NCBI RefSeq assembly: GCF_949987535.1
Contig: NC_080075.1
Span: 6,866,606 to 6,930,605, forward strand
Source of the DNA: Balaenoptera acutorostrata
Taxonomy: Eukaryota > Chordata > Mammalia > Artiodactyla > Balaenopteridae
DNA length: 64,000 bases
Reading direction: 5' to 3'
Of this stretch, positions 21,504 to 33,296 are shown piece after piece (within the stretch, counting starts at the first letter, position 1; the number at the start of each line of letters is the position of its first letter). Under the pieces are notes generated by a model. The model saw only the letters and a list, made by a program, of their open reading frames with translations, made no database searches and was not told where the DNA came from. The position numbers and the translations under genes were made by a program.

Positions 21504-22540
21504 TTCATGTGTCAACCTGGCTAGGCTATGGGACCCCGGTCTTGGACAAACACCAGCCTAGACGTGGCTGTGAAGGTATTTCTAGATGAGGTTCACACTC
21601 ATATCAGGAGACTGTGAGTAAACCAGATTACCCTCCATAATGGGCGTGGACCTCATCCAATCAGCTGAAGGTCTTAATAGAAAAAATACTGAGGTGCCTG
21701 GGGGAAGAAGGAATTCTGCCAGCTGATGGTCTTCAGACTTGAACTGCGACATCAGCTCTTCCCTTGGTCTCCAGCCAGCCTGCCCTGCAGATTTTGGACC
21801 TGTCAGCCCCACAGTGGCATGAGCCAATTTCTTAAGATAAATCTCTCTATATCTATCTATCTATGTATCTATCTACCCATGTATCCATCTATCTACCTAT
21901 GTATCCATCTATCTATCTACCTATGTATCTATCTATCTATCTACCTATGTATCCATCTATCTATCATCTATGTATCCATCTATCTATCTACCTATGTATC
22001 CATCTATCTATCATCTATGTATCCATCTGTCTACCCATGTATCCATCTATCTACCTATGTATCCATCTATCTATCATCTATGTATCCATCCGTCTACCCA
22101 TGTATCCATCTATCTACCTATGTATCCATCTATCTATCATCTATGTATCCATCCGTCTACCCATGTATCCATCTATCTACCTATGTATCCATCTATCTAT
22201 CATCTATGTATCCATCCGTCTACCCATGTATCCATCTATCTACCCATGTATCCATCTATCTATCATCTATGTATCCATCCATCTACCCATGTATCCATCT
22301 ATCTACCTATGTATCCATCTATCTATCATCTATGTATCCATCCGTCTACCCATGTATCCATCTATCTACCTATGTATCCATCTATCTATCATCTATGTAT
22401 CCATCTGTCTACCCATGTATCCATCTATCTACCTATGTATCCACCTATCTATCTATCTACCTACCTATGTATCTATCTATGGAGAGGTAATAATGTAACA
22501 TCCACAGACATCCTCTTTGAGAACCTGACTAATACACCGT
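21504..22540 (+). mobile_element. Old interspersed repeat split by an expanded minisatellite
   Basis: The left part, 21504-21848, carries 'aatttcatgtgtcaacctgg', 'cctcatccaatcagctgaag' and 'gagccaatttcttaagataa'. The right part, about 22500-22536, carries 'gagaacctgactaatacacc'. In this repeat family the two parts are normally separated only by a short TATATA/TCTA-rich tract. I recognise the text as a mammal-wide repeat but cannot name its class safely. Confidence 0.6.
21846..22478 (+). repeat. TCTA/ATCC-type minisatellite with 63-bp higher-order unit
   Basis: The tract is built from tatc, tacc, atcc and tatg words. From 22018 the word tgtatccatc after catcta recurs at 22018, 22081, 22144, 22207, 22270, 22333 and 22396, exactly 63 bp apart each time, giving about seven higher-order copies. 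The previous occurrence at 21971 is 47 bp away, so the array is irregular at its left side. Because 63 is a multiple of three and the unit lacks stops in three frames, spurious plus-strand frames of 254, 211 and 209 codons run through it. Confidence 0.95.
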
Positions 22541-23465
22541 CTGAAGTGGCCACAGAGCCCCAGGGGAACAACCCAGAGATGAGGCCGGTGCCAAACTGAT
22601 GAGGACTGTTTTCCTTCATCAGTCTGAGGAGTGATCAGACACTGTTGTTTACAATTCTGAGCAGACTGGGCGCGGGGCTGCGTTTTTGTCTTCCTGACAA
22701 CATTGTGCTATGTCTAAGGGCAGTCGGGGTAGAACTGTGTTATCACAAATTCCCAGCTGGGGGTATGTCCTGGGTGTCATTTTCGACACCAAGCTTGAAG
22801 ACCTAGTTCATCTTAAAACTGAGCTGATTCCTCACTTTCCTTCCAGAGAAACCCATCAATACCTCTTCCAGGGTCCTGAGGAACAACACCAAATCGAAGC
22901 CTCTTGGGTATTTCTATTTGTCAAATCGTCTTTTTCCAGGAGGAGGGCAGGAGAGGCAGGGTCCAGTCTCCATCAGGAAGTATGGGTAGGCTTCTGTGCA
23001 TCCTTGTTTCTCCATCTGTAAAATGGGCACAGCGCCGGCCCCGTCATCATGGGAGTACAAGGATTGTGTAGAGAGAGGACCAATCATAGAAATGTCCTCC
23101 TTCCTCCTCCTCCTTTCTCCCTCCTGCTCTCTTTCCACTGCTTGCTTTCAAGGGATGAAAAAGGCTCCCCCAGGACTAAGCTGGTAGCTAGCAACTAATA
23201 CAACTCATCAATTTAAGCTAAGGTGTGAGACTTGTAGGGCAGCAGGTTTTAACATGTTCGCCTTCCCTCTTCCCCCACCTTGCCAGTGCCCAAGTAATTC
23301 TAGACCCCCTGCAACGTCTGGAAGTGGGTGGGAATAATCCTGCTCACACTGAAAAGGAGCCCAAGGATGGCTGATGGGAGGCTCTCAGGCACTGTGGTAA
23401 GACCCAAGAGAAAATGTTTTTAAGGGGAATGGGGGCTCTCTGCACCCTTCAAACCACACGTCATA
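22541..23465. other. Mostly unique; small MIR piece at about 22985-23070
   Basis: 'tgtttctccatctgtaaaat' followed by gggcacag is a MIR core. The remainder looks unique; frames of 74-103 codons have no domain. A C/T-rich run lies at 23095-23140. Confidence 0.4.
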
Positions 23466-23592
23466 GGTCAAGAGCCAAGAGACTTGGGTACTAATCCCAG
23501 CTCTGCAGTTAATCTTCTAAGTGAACGTGGACAGGTCACTAAATAGGTCTAGGCCTTAGAGCCTTAGGCTCCGTTTTGTAAAATGGAGATGT

Positions 23593-23625
<33 letters not shown>

Positions 23626-23815
23626 TTTTGGCACCAGCATTTTTCAAATGTATTTAGGATCACCTGCCTTGAGTCCCCTGAAGTGGGTGTTAGCATACAG
23701 ACTCCTTGACCTCATCCTGAGTTTTATTGAATTAGATGTTCTGGGGCCAGGAACCTGCATTTTTAGCAAGTGTTCCAAGTGATTCCCACATTTTGTCCCA
23801 ATCATTCATGCTTAT
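23466..23815 (+). mobile_element. MIR, (CA)n microsatellite and MER5-type relic
   Basis: 23466-23592 is MIR ('gacttgggtactaatcccag', 'ttttgtaaaatggagatg'). A (CA)n run follows at about 23594-23622. 23630-23815 is MER5-like, with 'caaatgtatttaggatcacc' and 'ccaagtgattcccaca'. Confidence 0.75.
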
Positions 23816-23899
23816 GTGATTCCACCCACTGAGACGATGAAATACCATCTAGTTTCTAGTTCTAATGGAACAGTGAAGAATTGTTCACACACAGGCCGC

Positions 23900-24465
23900 C
23901 TCCTCCTTTTTTCTTTTTTAATTTAAAATGTCAATAGCTTTATTTGAGTCCACAAGGGAAAATTGTATTCAGAGAATTTGCTCTTTTGAGCAGAGGAACG
24001 TGGTGGTGGAGTGATTGGGAAATGTCTCCACCGTGTCCAGGCCATTTTCAATGGGACACTGCTGCCCCTTCATCAAACGGTAGAGTCTATTTCTTTCCCC
24101 CTGGAATCTAGGATGCTTTGTGATTGCTTTGGCCAACAGGATGCAGGGAAAGTGCTGTGTGCCCATTCCAAGCTGAGGCTGGAAGAGGTCCTGCCCAGTC
24201 TACCCCCTTGGCTCCCTGCCACTGCCCTGTGACCAGGCCCAGGCTGGCCTGCTGGAGGGAGAGAGACCATAGGAGGGAGAGCCCAGCTGGCCCAGCCATG
24301 GACATTCTAGAAGTCTACAGCCAGAAAGCAGCTAATCCCCAAGCAAACATGGCAGTGCAGTCAAGACCGGCAGAGCTGCCTGCTGGACCCATGGCTGACT
24401 GCAGATGCTCTACTGAGTCCAGAAGAGCTGCCTCACTGATTTGTAAACTGTAGATTTAAAATATA
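23900..24465 (+). mobile_element. MLT1-type LTR (ERVL-MaLR) relic
   Basis: MLT1 words occur between 24040 and 24430: 'gattgctttggccaacagga', 'aggctggcctgctggaggga' and 'atggctgactgcagatgctc'. The 5' part from 23900 is less certain. The 109-codon plus frame at 24124-24453 is read from this LTR and is not a gene. Confidence 0.7.
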
Positions 24466-24469
24466 CGTT

Positions 24470-24749
24470 GGGGCTTCCCTGGTGGCGCAGTGGTTGAGAG
24501 TCTGCCTGCCAATACAGGGGACACGGGTTCGAGCCCTGGTCTGGGAAGATCCCACACGCCGCGGAGCAACTGGGCCCGTGAGCCACAACTACTGAGCCTG
24601 CGCGTCTGGAGCCTGTGCTCCGCGACAAGAGAGGCCGCGATAGTGAGAGGCCCGCGCACCGCGATGAAGAGTGGCCCCCGCTCGCCGCAACCGGAGAAAG
24701 CCCTCGCACAGAAACGAAGGCCCAACACAGCCATAAATAAATAAATAAT
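24470..24749 (+). mobile_element. Young CHR-type SINE
   Basis: Complete head 'ggcttccctggtggcgcagt', B-box 'gggttcgagccctgg', GC-rich body ending 'aggcccaacacagcca' and an AAAT-rich tail. It is nearly the same as the copy at 16349. The exact target-site duplication is not resolved because the right flank is A/T-rich. Frames of 84-99 codons on both strands are SINE translations. Confidence 0.93.
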
Positions 24750-26589
24750 ACATTAATTAAAAAACTAAAAAAAAATGGTACCCATTCTCACAATTTAAAA
24801 AATAAATAAATTAATTAATTAAAAATAAAACATAGGTTGTACTATGATTCAGGTATGGCGAGGCAAACAGAGCGGGAGATGACTGCCATTGAAAAGAGAG
24901 TTTGTTATACTTACAGATCCCAAGAGAAGGGGGCCCACCACACTAGGGTGGGGTCACATGGGAAAGCACCGGGGTCGGTCAGGAGCTGGGGGGAAGTGGG
25001 CAAGAGGCGCTACTGTGGTTTCCATGGAAGGAATGATTGAGGCAGGGTGATCCAGCTTAGGGTTTGCTAGTGCGAATAATTTCAGTGGGCTCTGGGGCAT
25101 GAGGGCTGTCCCTAGTTGTCTGGTACCTGGCCCTGTGGTGGTTAGGGCAGAGGACAGTGGCCCAGAGTGTGGGAGCCCCATAAAGATGGTGGTTAGGATG
25201 TGGGCTCTGGATTGGTTGGTTTGCATCTGAAAGGTACACACGCAGGTGAGTCACCTACTGTCTCTAGGAATTAGCCAACCTGGGAGGGGCGGTCCCTGCA
25301 GGGTCAGCGAGGAGGCCCCAGACCTCAAAGCATCAGTGAATAAAAGGCACAGACTACTCAGCTGTGAGTAACAGTAAATCAATATTTCTTTAAGCCATTG
25401 AGTGTTGAGGTCGTTGGTGATGCGGCAACAACTGATCCCTGCAAATATGGATGAGAACATTGACAATGAAAAGGCTGCTGATGACACAGTATCTGAGCAT
25501 GTTTCTAACCTTTCATTCTGAAACTAAAACCCGGGCAGCAGGGAGAAGCGGGGTGGGCTGGAGTGGTCCAGCGGCCCTGGGTAACTCGCCCCCATTCTAA
25601 TGTATCTAATTTGCTGATGATTTTCCCAACTCAACTGTTCCAGGAAATTCTGGATGGTGTTGTCAACGGCTACTTCCCCGTGTCAAGCCCCACTGTTCCC
25701 TCACCCTCTTCTCTCCCTGCAGAAAGCGGTGGTGGTCCAGGCTTAAACATCTGCAAAACCAACACTAAAAGCCCTCACTCTTTGCTCTCAGGAAGTTGTT
25801 TCTTAGAGCAGAGATTGTCTAGGAGGTGGGTGTCTAGCCGCAGATTTCATCCCAGTCAGGGACATGGAAGGAGCCATGTATGCTGGTGTGGAAAAAGCCT
25901 AGTCAACATTACAGAAACATTTGGTATTATAAAGTAGATTCTAAAAGCTATTAGTCCTTGCAGTGTAAACGACCCAAAGTAAAGCTCAACAGAAGTTTTT
26001 TGGGTGAAGGAAATAGCAAATGTATAGTGATTTTCAGCTGGGGACCTTTCAGGATTTGAGGGTGGGGTGGGAACAGCGTGAGATTCGTACATTCACAGGA
26101 AGGGGCCTGCGTTATAAAAGTTTAGAAGCTCTGTCTTGGAGGACTGTATGGTACACTGTGTCCCCTTCACAGCAAGGTCTGAATGGTCTCCCTATGAGGA
26201 CAATGAATGGGGTTTTAACAATGGAAATAATAACTGTGTCAGAAATAGCCTGCAGTTGCTGTGACTCAGAGCTCTTGCCTTATTAACATCCTGGAAATGC
26301 ACTAAAACCCATTAAAAAACCCTTCTGCAGATTCCTAATTAAGAAAATTATATTTCGAGGTGGTAGATTTAATGGAACTTAAAGCAAATACCAAACTTGG
26401 TCAAAATTAATCAAGTCCCCTGAACATTCCTGGCAGATCTCTCTGAAATGGACACATCACGCAAATCACAAATGCATCTAGAAAGGAATAACTCAGTCTC
26501 CTTTGTAGGGCATATCCCAGTTTTCCACGTCCTTCTGTGTTTCTCTTTCTGTGAGTCTCCTTTACTGCTCACACAGGACACTCACGACA
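24750..26589. other. No recognised feature apart from A-rich run at 24750-24835
   Basis: Unique DNA. Frames such as 25563-25937 (124 codons, plus) and 26020-26286 (88 codons, plus) have no known domain or convincing splice context. Nothing supports a gene. Confidence 0.4.
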
Positions 26590-27325
26590 CTTCTGAGAGC
26601 AGCGGGTGGCAGGGTTTCCCCACACTGAACAATCCTCTGCGACAGCAGCTGGGTGTCCTACAACTTAACTTAGTTCTGACACAATACCTGGAGATAGTGT
26701 CAGATCCCACAGGTATGGGCTCAGCGCCCCCGAGACTGCTCCCACCCACTTCAGATGCCAGTTGCAAGTCACAGGCCCCCAGGTTCCTCACAGTTTCTGT
26801 CCAATTTGGCTACAAATCGGAGATTCGCATGACCTCCTCCTCAGGTTCAATTAATTTTCTAGAGCGGCTCACAGAACTCAGGGAAATGCCTATTTATGTT
26901 TACCAGTCTATTAAAGGGTATGATAAAGGATACAGATGAGCAGCCAGATGAAGAAGAGATACACTGGGCGAGGTTTGGGGGAAATGGGGGTGTATCACCC
27001 TCCCAGTGTGGATGTATTTGCCAACCTGGAAGCTCTCTGAACCCCCTACTATTGGGATTGTATGGAGGCTTCCTCACGTGGGCATGATCCATCATTAACT
27101 GCATTTCCACCCCCTCTCCGGTGGATGGGGTGGGGCTGAAAACTCCAAGCTTCTAATCATGCCTTGGTCTTTCCAGGACCAGCCCCCTTCTAGGAGCCCA
27201 CTCAGAGTTGCCTCATTAGAACAAAAGATGCTCCTAGTGTTTTTATCACTTAGGAAATTACAAGAGTTTTAGGAGCTCTGTGCCAGGAACCGGGGGCAGA
27301 GACAAATATATATTTTCTATCATCT
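26590..27325 (-). mobile_element. LTR-type repeat, minus-strand copy
   Basis: The reverse complement of this block aligns by eye with 38278-39285. Shared marks are 'ttctgtgagccgctctag', 'aattaattgaacc', 'gcacagagctcctaaaac' and 'gtgtcagaactaagtta'. Spurious translations also agree: GSINFLERLTELRE here (26448-26939 frame) and GSINLLELLTELRE at the other copy. It has the size (about 0.7 kb) and single-copy ends of a solo LTR of an old endogenous retrovirus-like family. Family name not assigned. Confidence 0.7.
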
Positions 27326-28703
27326 CCCAGCATCCCACCCAGCTCCCACGCGGTACTCCAGGAACAAGAGTTAATGTTGCTTCCCAGGGAGCTCACTGAT
27401 GTTTGGAGAGGCCTGGGCAGTTGAAAAAGGGCCTCTGGCTTTCCCAGAACTGGTCGGGAAGCACCTCCCTGTGCCTGCAGACTTTCACACTGTTGACCAA
27501 AGGTTTTAGTTGAGATCCATCCCATGGGCCACTCCCGCACGAGTAGCAAGGAAGGGATGAGAATGGTGTCAGGGGAGGGAGGAGTCATCACCGGGCACAC
27601 AGAGGAAAAGTATAAATGAGCCAAACTGTGCTTCTGAGAAGGGGGACCAGGAGGAGAAGATAGCCAGTGCCTGTGACACCTGGTGGGCGTTTCTACTGGC
27701 AAAAATGCCAGATGCTAAAGGGCGAAGCCGCCAGGCGGAGGGAGGGGGTTGGGGACAGAGTGGGGCCCCTGAAGGGCAGAAGGCACACAATATGGAACTG
27801 GGGGTCCATGTGTCAAGCAGATGGTCTTATCTTTGGGGCCTGACTGTGTTGTGGTTTCAGGGGGAAAATCCAATTCCATGGCACTGCTCAGGGACAAAGA
27901 AGTTGTGCTCTGCACCAGTGGCCCTGGGGCGCTTGGTTTCTTCCTCACCTCCGTGTGTGTTGCTGCAGGACACCTCCCTTCCCTGGGCCCAGTCAGTCCA
28001 GACCCTACAGGGAAGTTCAAGTGGCCTGTCTACTTAGACAAGCAATGAATAAGAATGCGGGGGTCATGACACAGGCAAGTGTGTGAAAGAAAAACGCACG
28101 GGGTGGTCCGCTCCCTGTGACTCATCCAGGGGTCAGGGGCAGACAACTTCCTGCCACTGTACTTCTAGACAGCTTGCCCTCGGTGAGGAGTTCACTCCAA
28201 AAGTGATTTATCTTCCTGAGTCTGCATTGCTCAGACTGTTTCTAGTATCTGCCAGTATCCCTTGAGTCAACCTGACAGGGCCCTTTCTTCTACAGAGTGA
28301 AGAGCTGGGGTGTCACCCAAGCGCCCCAAGAGCCCTCCCTAAGGTTGTTGATGGCCTTCTGCTGGGCAATCCTGTGGCCATGTTGAAAAAGCTGACCTCC
28401 CTGAGATCAGGTTTTCAGAGTCAACTACGGTTGGAAAGAGGAAAGGAAAGGAAGTTAGAAGACAGGACGCAACAGCAAGGCATGAGTTTCATTCTTTTTT
28501 TTTTTTGATAAATGTAAAACAATGCCACTTTTCTCACTATTTTTGGTTTTATTTCTCCTAAGGAAAAAGGTTCTGTTAATAAGCAATGAGTTTATCATTA
28601 TCGTTTTTAAATAAATTAAGAATAGTTTAGAATCTTCTTAGTTTTATTTTCTGAATTAGCGATATATGTAACCCTTCTAAGCGAAAGCTCTTCCAAGTCC
28701 TCA
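27326..28703. other. No recognised feature
   Basis: Unique DNA, GC-richer up to 28.3 kb then AT-rich. Overlapping frames of 73-150 codons on both strands (for example 27250-27702 minus) have no recognisable domain. Confidence 0.4.
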
Positions 28704-28779
28704 ATAACTTTTTTTTTTAACATCTTTATCGGAGTATAATTGCTTTACAATGGTGTGTTAGTTTCTGCTGATAACTTTT
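28704..28779 (-). mobile_element. 58-bp L1 3' end with 9-bp target-site duplication
   Basis: The body, 28713-28770, is the antisense of an L1 terminus (T-run, then 'aacatctttatcggagtata' and 'attgctttacaatggtgtg'). The exact repeat ataactttt flanks it at 28704-28712 and 28771-28779. It is among the shortest recognisable L1 insertions one could expect. Confidence 0.82.
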
Positions 28780-30370
28780 AACAGTATCAAAGAATCCTAA
28801 GACCAAAAAGCAATGAGAACTACTGGCCTAAATGATGGTTCATTGTCTTTTTACCCATCTCCCACAGCCAAGCAACGTGTGTTAGAAATGCTTTCAAAGT
28901 TTCCATAGTTCTCCTAAGTCTACTACGTGACGTTATAACAACATCCTCTACCACCTCTAGATGTATGCTGAGCCTGGCACCATTCTACGTCTTGAGAACA
29001 CAGGATCTAAATCGGAATTTGAAACTGGATTCAAATTTACATTAAAATGGGCCAACCCAGGTCATTGGGGTAAGGACTGGAGACGTTTCTGCAGACTCTG
29101 AAGACACCACCAGGGGTGGGGGTGGACCTGGGGTAGGCGCAGCAGTCCTAGATACTTGACTTTGTCTTGGATGTTGACCTTGTCTCTAGGAGCGCCCTAA
29201 GTGGCTTTGTCTGGAAGCGCCCAGGGAAAGGCCTGGGCCATCTGTTCTAAGATCAGGAGGACATTTGGTGGGCACTCTGAGAAACTTCCTCTGCCGTGGA
29301 AGGAGAGGGCTGCTTATGGATTTCTGGAGGAGGGACTGTTGTCTGATTCTCTGTGCTTGCCCTACTCAGAAAAATGTTCAGATTTCTTTTTAAGGCGCCA
29401 CATGCAGGATCATTCTATTGCAAGCAATGCATATGTATCTGTTTAATTTTAACTCAAGCTCTTTATCAAAAGGCAAGTTCATTTACTCGGAGCCTAGACA
29501 GAAGGTTTTCCCAGTCCTGACACCTTGCTTATTTGCTACTTAAAGACTTTTGGAAGAAAAGAACAGATTTTTGCATTTTGTTCCCTTTCTTACTTCAGGA
29601 AAAAAAAATTTTTTTAAACCCACACAACTGTCCTAATTGGAAAGGATTCTTGATCTATTTCATGGCAGTCTGTTTATTGCTGGTAAGTGTCCAAGAACAC
29701 TTGGCCCCTAGTCCCGACAAGGCTGTTCTCCAACAACATTCCAACTTTGTTCCAGAGCTGTTGGAGCTTCACAGCAGCCTGGAAATCCCCGTGCAGGGCC
29801 GCAGATGACATGCAGGGTCACAGGCCTCCTCTCCCGGGCCTGTCCTCAGCTCCCCTTCGGGCCCACCCAGGCCGCTCTGTCACGTTAGCATTCCTGTCCC
29901 CTTCTGGAAGCTCACCCAGGCTTCGCTCTCTGCACAGGGCTGGCCCACGCCAATGTCTCCTCACTCCGCATGTGGGCCTGGGCACTGGGAGGTCGGGGTG
30001 GTCACAGTCTAACTCTGGAATCAACCAGAGCCCCTGGGGTGGTGCGTGCACCCAGGACAACTCCAGCCTGCACAGAGCTGCTTGGGTTAAGGCCTTGCGT
30101 GATAGGAAGGTACCTGTTAAAGGGAATGAGATGGGACTGGAGCAGGGCCAAAGGTGGGGTGGTAGGGTAGGTGGAAAAAACAAGGTGTCTTCACAAACTC
30201 ATTGTGACCAGATAAAGTCAGCATGAAGGATGGCCTTGGGGTTGGTGCGGGGTGGAGAAGCCACCAAGACAGTATGCAGTCATGGTGAGGATTCTTAATG
30301 CAGGAGAGCAGAGCAGGACCCAGAGACAGTCCAGTCCAGGTGGTACACCAAGGGCCTGCCGATGTGTTCT
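28780..30370. other. No recognised feature
   Basis: Unique DNA. A 179-codon plus frame (29687-30226) overlaps a 121-codon minus frame; both are Pro/Ser/Arg-rich shadows in GC-rich sequence and have no recognisable domain. Confidence 0.4.
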
Positions 30371-30387
30371 GTGTGTGTGTGTGTGCG

Positions 30388-30427
<40 letters not shown>
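30371..30427 (+). repeat. (TG)n microsatellite
   Basis: A run of about 57 bp of TG dinucleotides, interrupted once by gcgca. It accounts for the HTHTHT and VCVCVC strings in frames crossing it. Confidence 0.95.
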
Positions 30428-30428
<1 letters not shown>

Positions 30429-31049
30429 CCCCTTAGTTGATATGGAAGGCTTTTGGATGGCACGTGTGTTCCCTACTTTGCTGAAGCTCCCACCACTCCT
30501 GGTTGTCCCCACTGACCCTCCTCCTCACTAATGTACATTACCACATTACCTGCTGGAACAGGGGTACAGGAGTCAGAGATGGGGAAGGAGAGTGATGGAG
30601 GAAGACTGGACCCCCATCATGCATCAAGCAGCACCTGGCTAAATGCCTCGAGAAGGAGAGCATGGAAGCTTAGCGTTGACTCCCCCAAATTATCAGATTT
30701 GGAAATGAGCACGGTGGTGGTGCTTATTTCTCCTCATGGAAATCGTACACAGCTTCAAGGAGTTTAATTTGCACTGAAATTTAGAGATGGATACAATCTG
30801 TAGACTCTAAAACATGTGTAAGGGCTGCCAAGAGCAGAAACCTCACAGGAAGAGGTACAGGAGCGTCTAGGGGCCTGTGGCAGTGGGGCTTAGAAAGTGC
30901 AAGCACAACTACACTTTCTGAAGGTGGGGTGCTCATCTGCCCTTGTTTGCACTGGCTGGTGAAGGAACTGGAAGTCCTAAGACGGGCAGCAGGAGCCCTT
31001 GTGGACCCGGTTTGATTCAGAGAAGCTGAAGAGGCAGAACCCTATATAG
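30428..31049. other. No recognised feature
   Basis: Unique DNA. A 78-codon frame at 30531-30767 has no domain. Confidence 0.35.
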
Positions 31050-32441
31050 AGTCACACAATATTTTCAGAAAGCAGTCCATCTCTGTGGAAACAGAGAAAG
31101 AGAGATCCTTTGGGTTTAAGAATTCTAGAAAGCTGTTCTTGCCCCACCTCTGGTTAGAACTTCTTGCAAAAAAAAGCTGTATTTAGGAAAGTTCAACCCA
31201 TATGCTCTATATGTAATGAAAAAGGAAACAGAATACTTTTGATAAAACATAAGACACAAAGAGCAGCAAATCATGTCAACAGAAGAACATGCACCAGAAA
31301 AATACAGCCCGGAAGACATAAAATTATGATCAAACGTTTCACCATGAATTAGAAGCAAAACAGAACAAAAAAAACCTTAACAAAACAATTTTCTCTCTGA
31401 AGGAAAACCACAAAGCACAAAAGCAGGAACTCAAAAGATGACAAGGCAATGCGGGGGGATAAAGTAGGACTAGAAGACTCAGAAAAGAAGTAGAAAAAAA
31501 TAAAGCCGTCACACAAATGAAGACAAAACTGGAAGGAGAAAAAGGGAGCAGAGTCACTGCAGAACACACTGTAAGGGAAGCAAAGGACAGAAATGTTAAA
31601 TGCAAACTAACTGAAATAGAGTTAAGGAGTTTAAAAGGATTAGAGAGAAAATGACAATGATGGCAGGAAGTCTAAGGAAAACCAACATACGCAAAACTGG
31701 AGTCCCTGAAGAGATCAAAGCAATGCAATGTAACAAATATTTTTAAACGTAACTCAAAACATTTCCTAAAATGAAACAAGACTTGAATCTACTTATTGAA
31801 CGTTCACAACACTTACTAGGGAAACCTGATTCAGGACAGTTACCCCATAAGACACGCCTACTCAAGTTACTGGACTTAAAGAAGGTATCCTTTGGGCAGT
31901 AAAGCATAAAAAATCAAGTCACTTACAAGGAGTGAAAAAATCAGGTGGAACTCAGACCTCACAAAAACAGCATTTCACATTAGAAGGGAATAGAGCAACA
32001 ATTAGAAGATATTTAAGGAAAGTGTAAACCAAAAAGTTTATATCATCCAAGCTGTTAGACAATTCTAAAGGCTAGAGCAAACCACTTGAACATTCAAGAA
32101 CTCAGAAAACATGGTTCCCACGAGCCCTTCTTGAGGAAAAGACCAGAAAATGAACTTCGGCCCACTGAGAGTCAACTACAGAAACTTTAGCCTGAAGTCT
32201 CACTGTAAGCATTGATTATATTGAGTTTAGATCCAAGAGCAAATGTAATGTGACGATTAGAGTAACAACACAGAATGTAAAGGTTATGTGCTCTGACAAT
32301 GCAGAAATAGTACAAATCATAAAAACTGGGGTGGGAAACGGGTAAAGATGGCAGGAAGTTGATAATTGCCATACCTACAAAACCAGAGAGACAAAGGAAA
32401 GAATTTAAAGCGAAAGAATCAAATAGTAGACATATAAATTC

Positions 32442-32582
32442 TTTTTAACATCTTTATTGGAGTATAATTGCTTTACAATGTTGTATTAGTTTCTGCTGTA
32501 TAATGAAGTGAGTTAGCTACACATATACATATATGCCTGTATCTCTTCCCTCTTGTGTCTCCCTCCCACCCTCCCGATCCCA
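32442..32582 (-). mobile_element. L1 3' end, minus strand
   Basis: Antisense L1 terminus 'taacatctttattggagtat' with 'tgctttacaatgttgtatta', continuing through 'cacatatacatatatgcc'. It interrupts the HAL1-like element. No clear target-site duplication was found. Confidence 0.85.
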
Positions 32583-32933
32583 CAGAGTCCAAAGTAAAAA
32601 CTGATAGATAATGTTATTGAGTAAAGTCAGGAAGTGGAGGAACGGCAGGAGAAAGGGAAGAAAGTACATACTAATTTTATCATTGCTCAATACTGTTTAA
32701 AAAGCAGATGTCCGAGGGGGTTATATGATGATGTGATTATAAAGATAATCAATAGAACAACATTACAAATCTTTCTAAATACCAGAACTTCTCTTCTCTT
32801 GAGGTCTTTTCTCCTCCACCCCCTTCTCCTCTCTTTTTCCTCACCCTGATCCCTCACCCCTCAGGAAACAAATAGACCTTATATGGAAATATTTTAAAAC
32901 AATATATTCAGGGAAAAAAGTAATATGAAAGAT

Positions 32934-33296
32934 ACTCATCTATCACAGGACTTCCCTGGTGGCGCAGTGGTTAAGAATCCGCCTACCAATGCAGGGGACA
33001 CGGGTTCGAGCCCTGGTCCGGGAAGATCCCACATGCTGCAGAGCAACTAAGCCCGTGCGCCACAACTACTGATCCTGTGCTCTAGAGCCTGAGAGCCATA
33101 ACTACTGAGCCTGCATGCTGCAACTACTGAAGCCCACACTCCTGGAGCCTGTGTTCCACAGCTAGATTAGCCACCGCAATGAGAAGCCTGCACACCGCAA
33201 TGAAGAGTAGCCCCAGCTCACCGCAACTGGAGAAAGTCTGCGCGCAGCAACGAAGACCCAACGCAGCCAAAACAAAAAACAAACTCATCTATCACA
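32934..33296 (+). mobile_element. Full-length older CHR-type SINE with 14-bp target-site duplication
   Basis: The body, 32948-33282, starts 'ggacttccctggtggcgcag', carries the B-box 'gggttcgagccctgg' and ends 'gacccaacgcagccaaaaca'. It has a longer central part than the young copies, with repeated 'caactactga' words, so it is another subfamily. The exact repeat actcatctatcaca flanks it at 32934-32947 and 33283-33296. Confidence 0.95.

Noticed and set aside
22018..22459. CRISPR-like regular spacing of 63 bp
   Set aside because: There are no distinct spacers: the whole unit is repeated and consists of TCTA-type words, and the genome is mammalian.
21726..22490. 254-codon plus-strand open frame, the longest in the window
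   Set aside because: It is a translation of the TCTA-type minisatellite. Two other plus frames over the same tract are also open, which a real gene would not show.
29687..30226. 179-codon plus-strand frame with opposed 121-codon frame
   Set aside because: GC-rich, low-complexity composition and mutual shadowing; no domain seen. A formal homology search would be needed to revive it.
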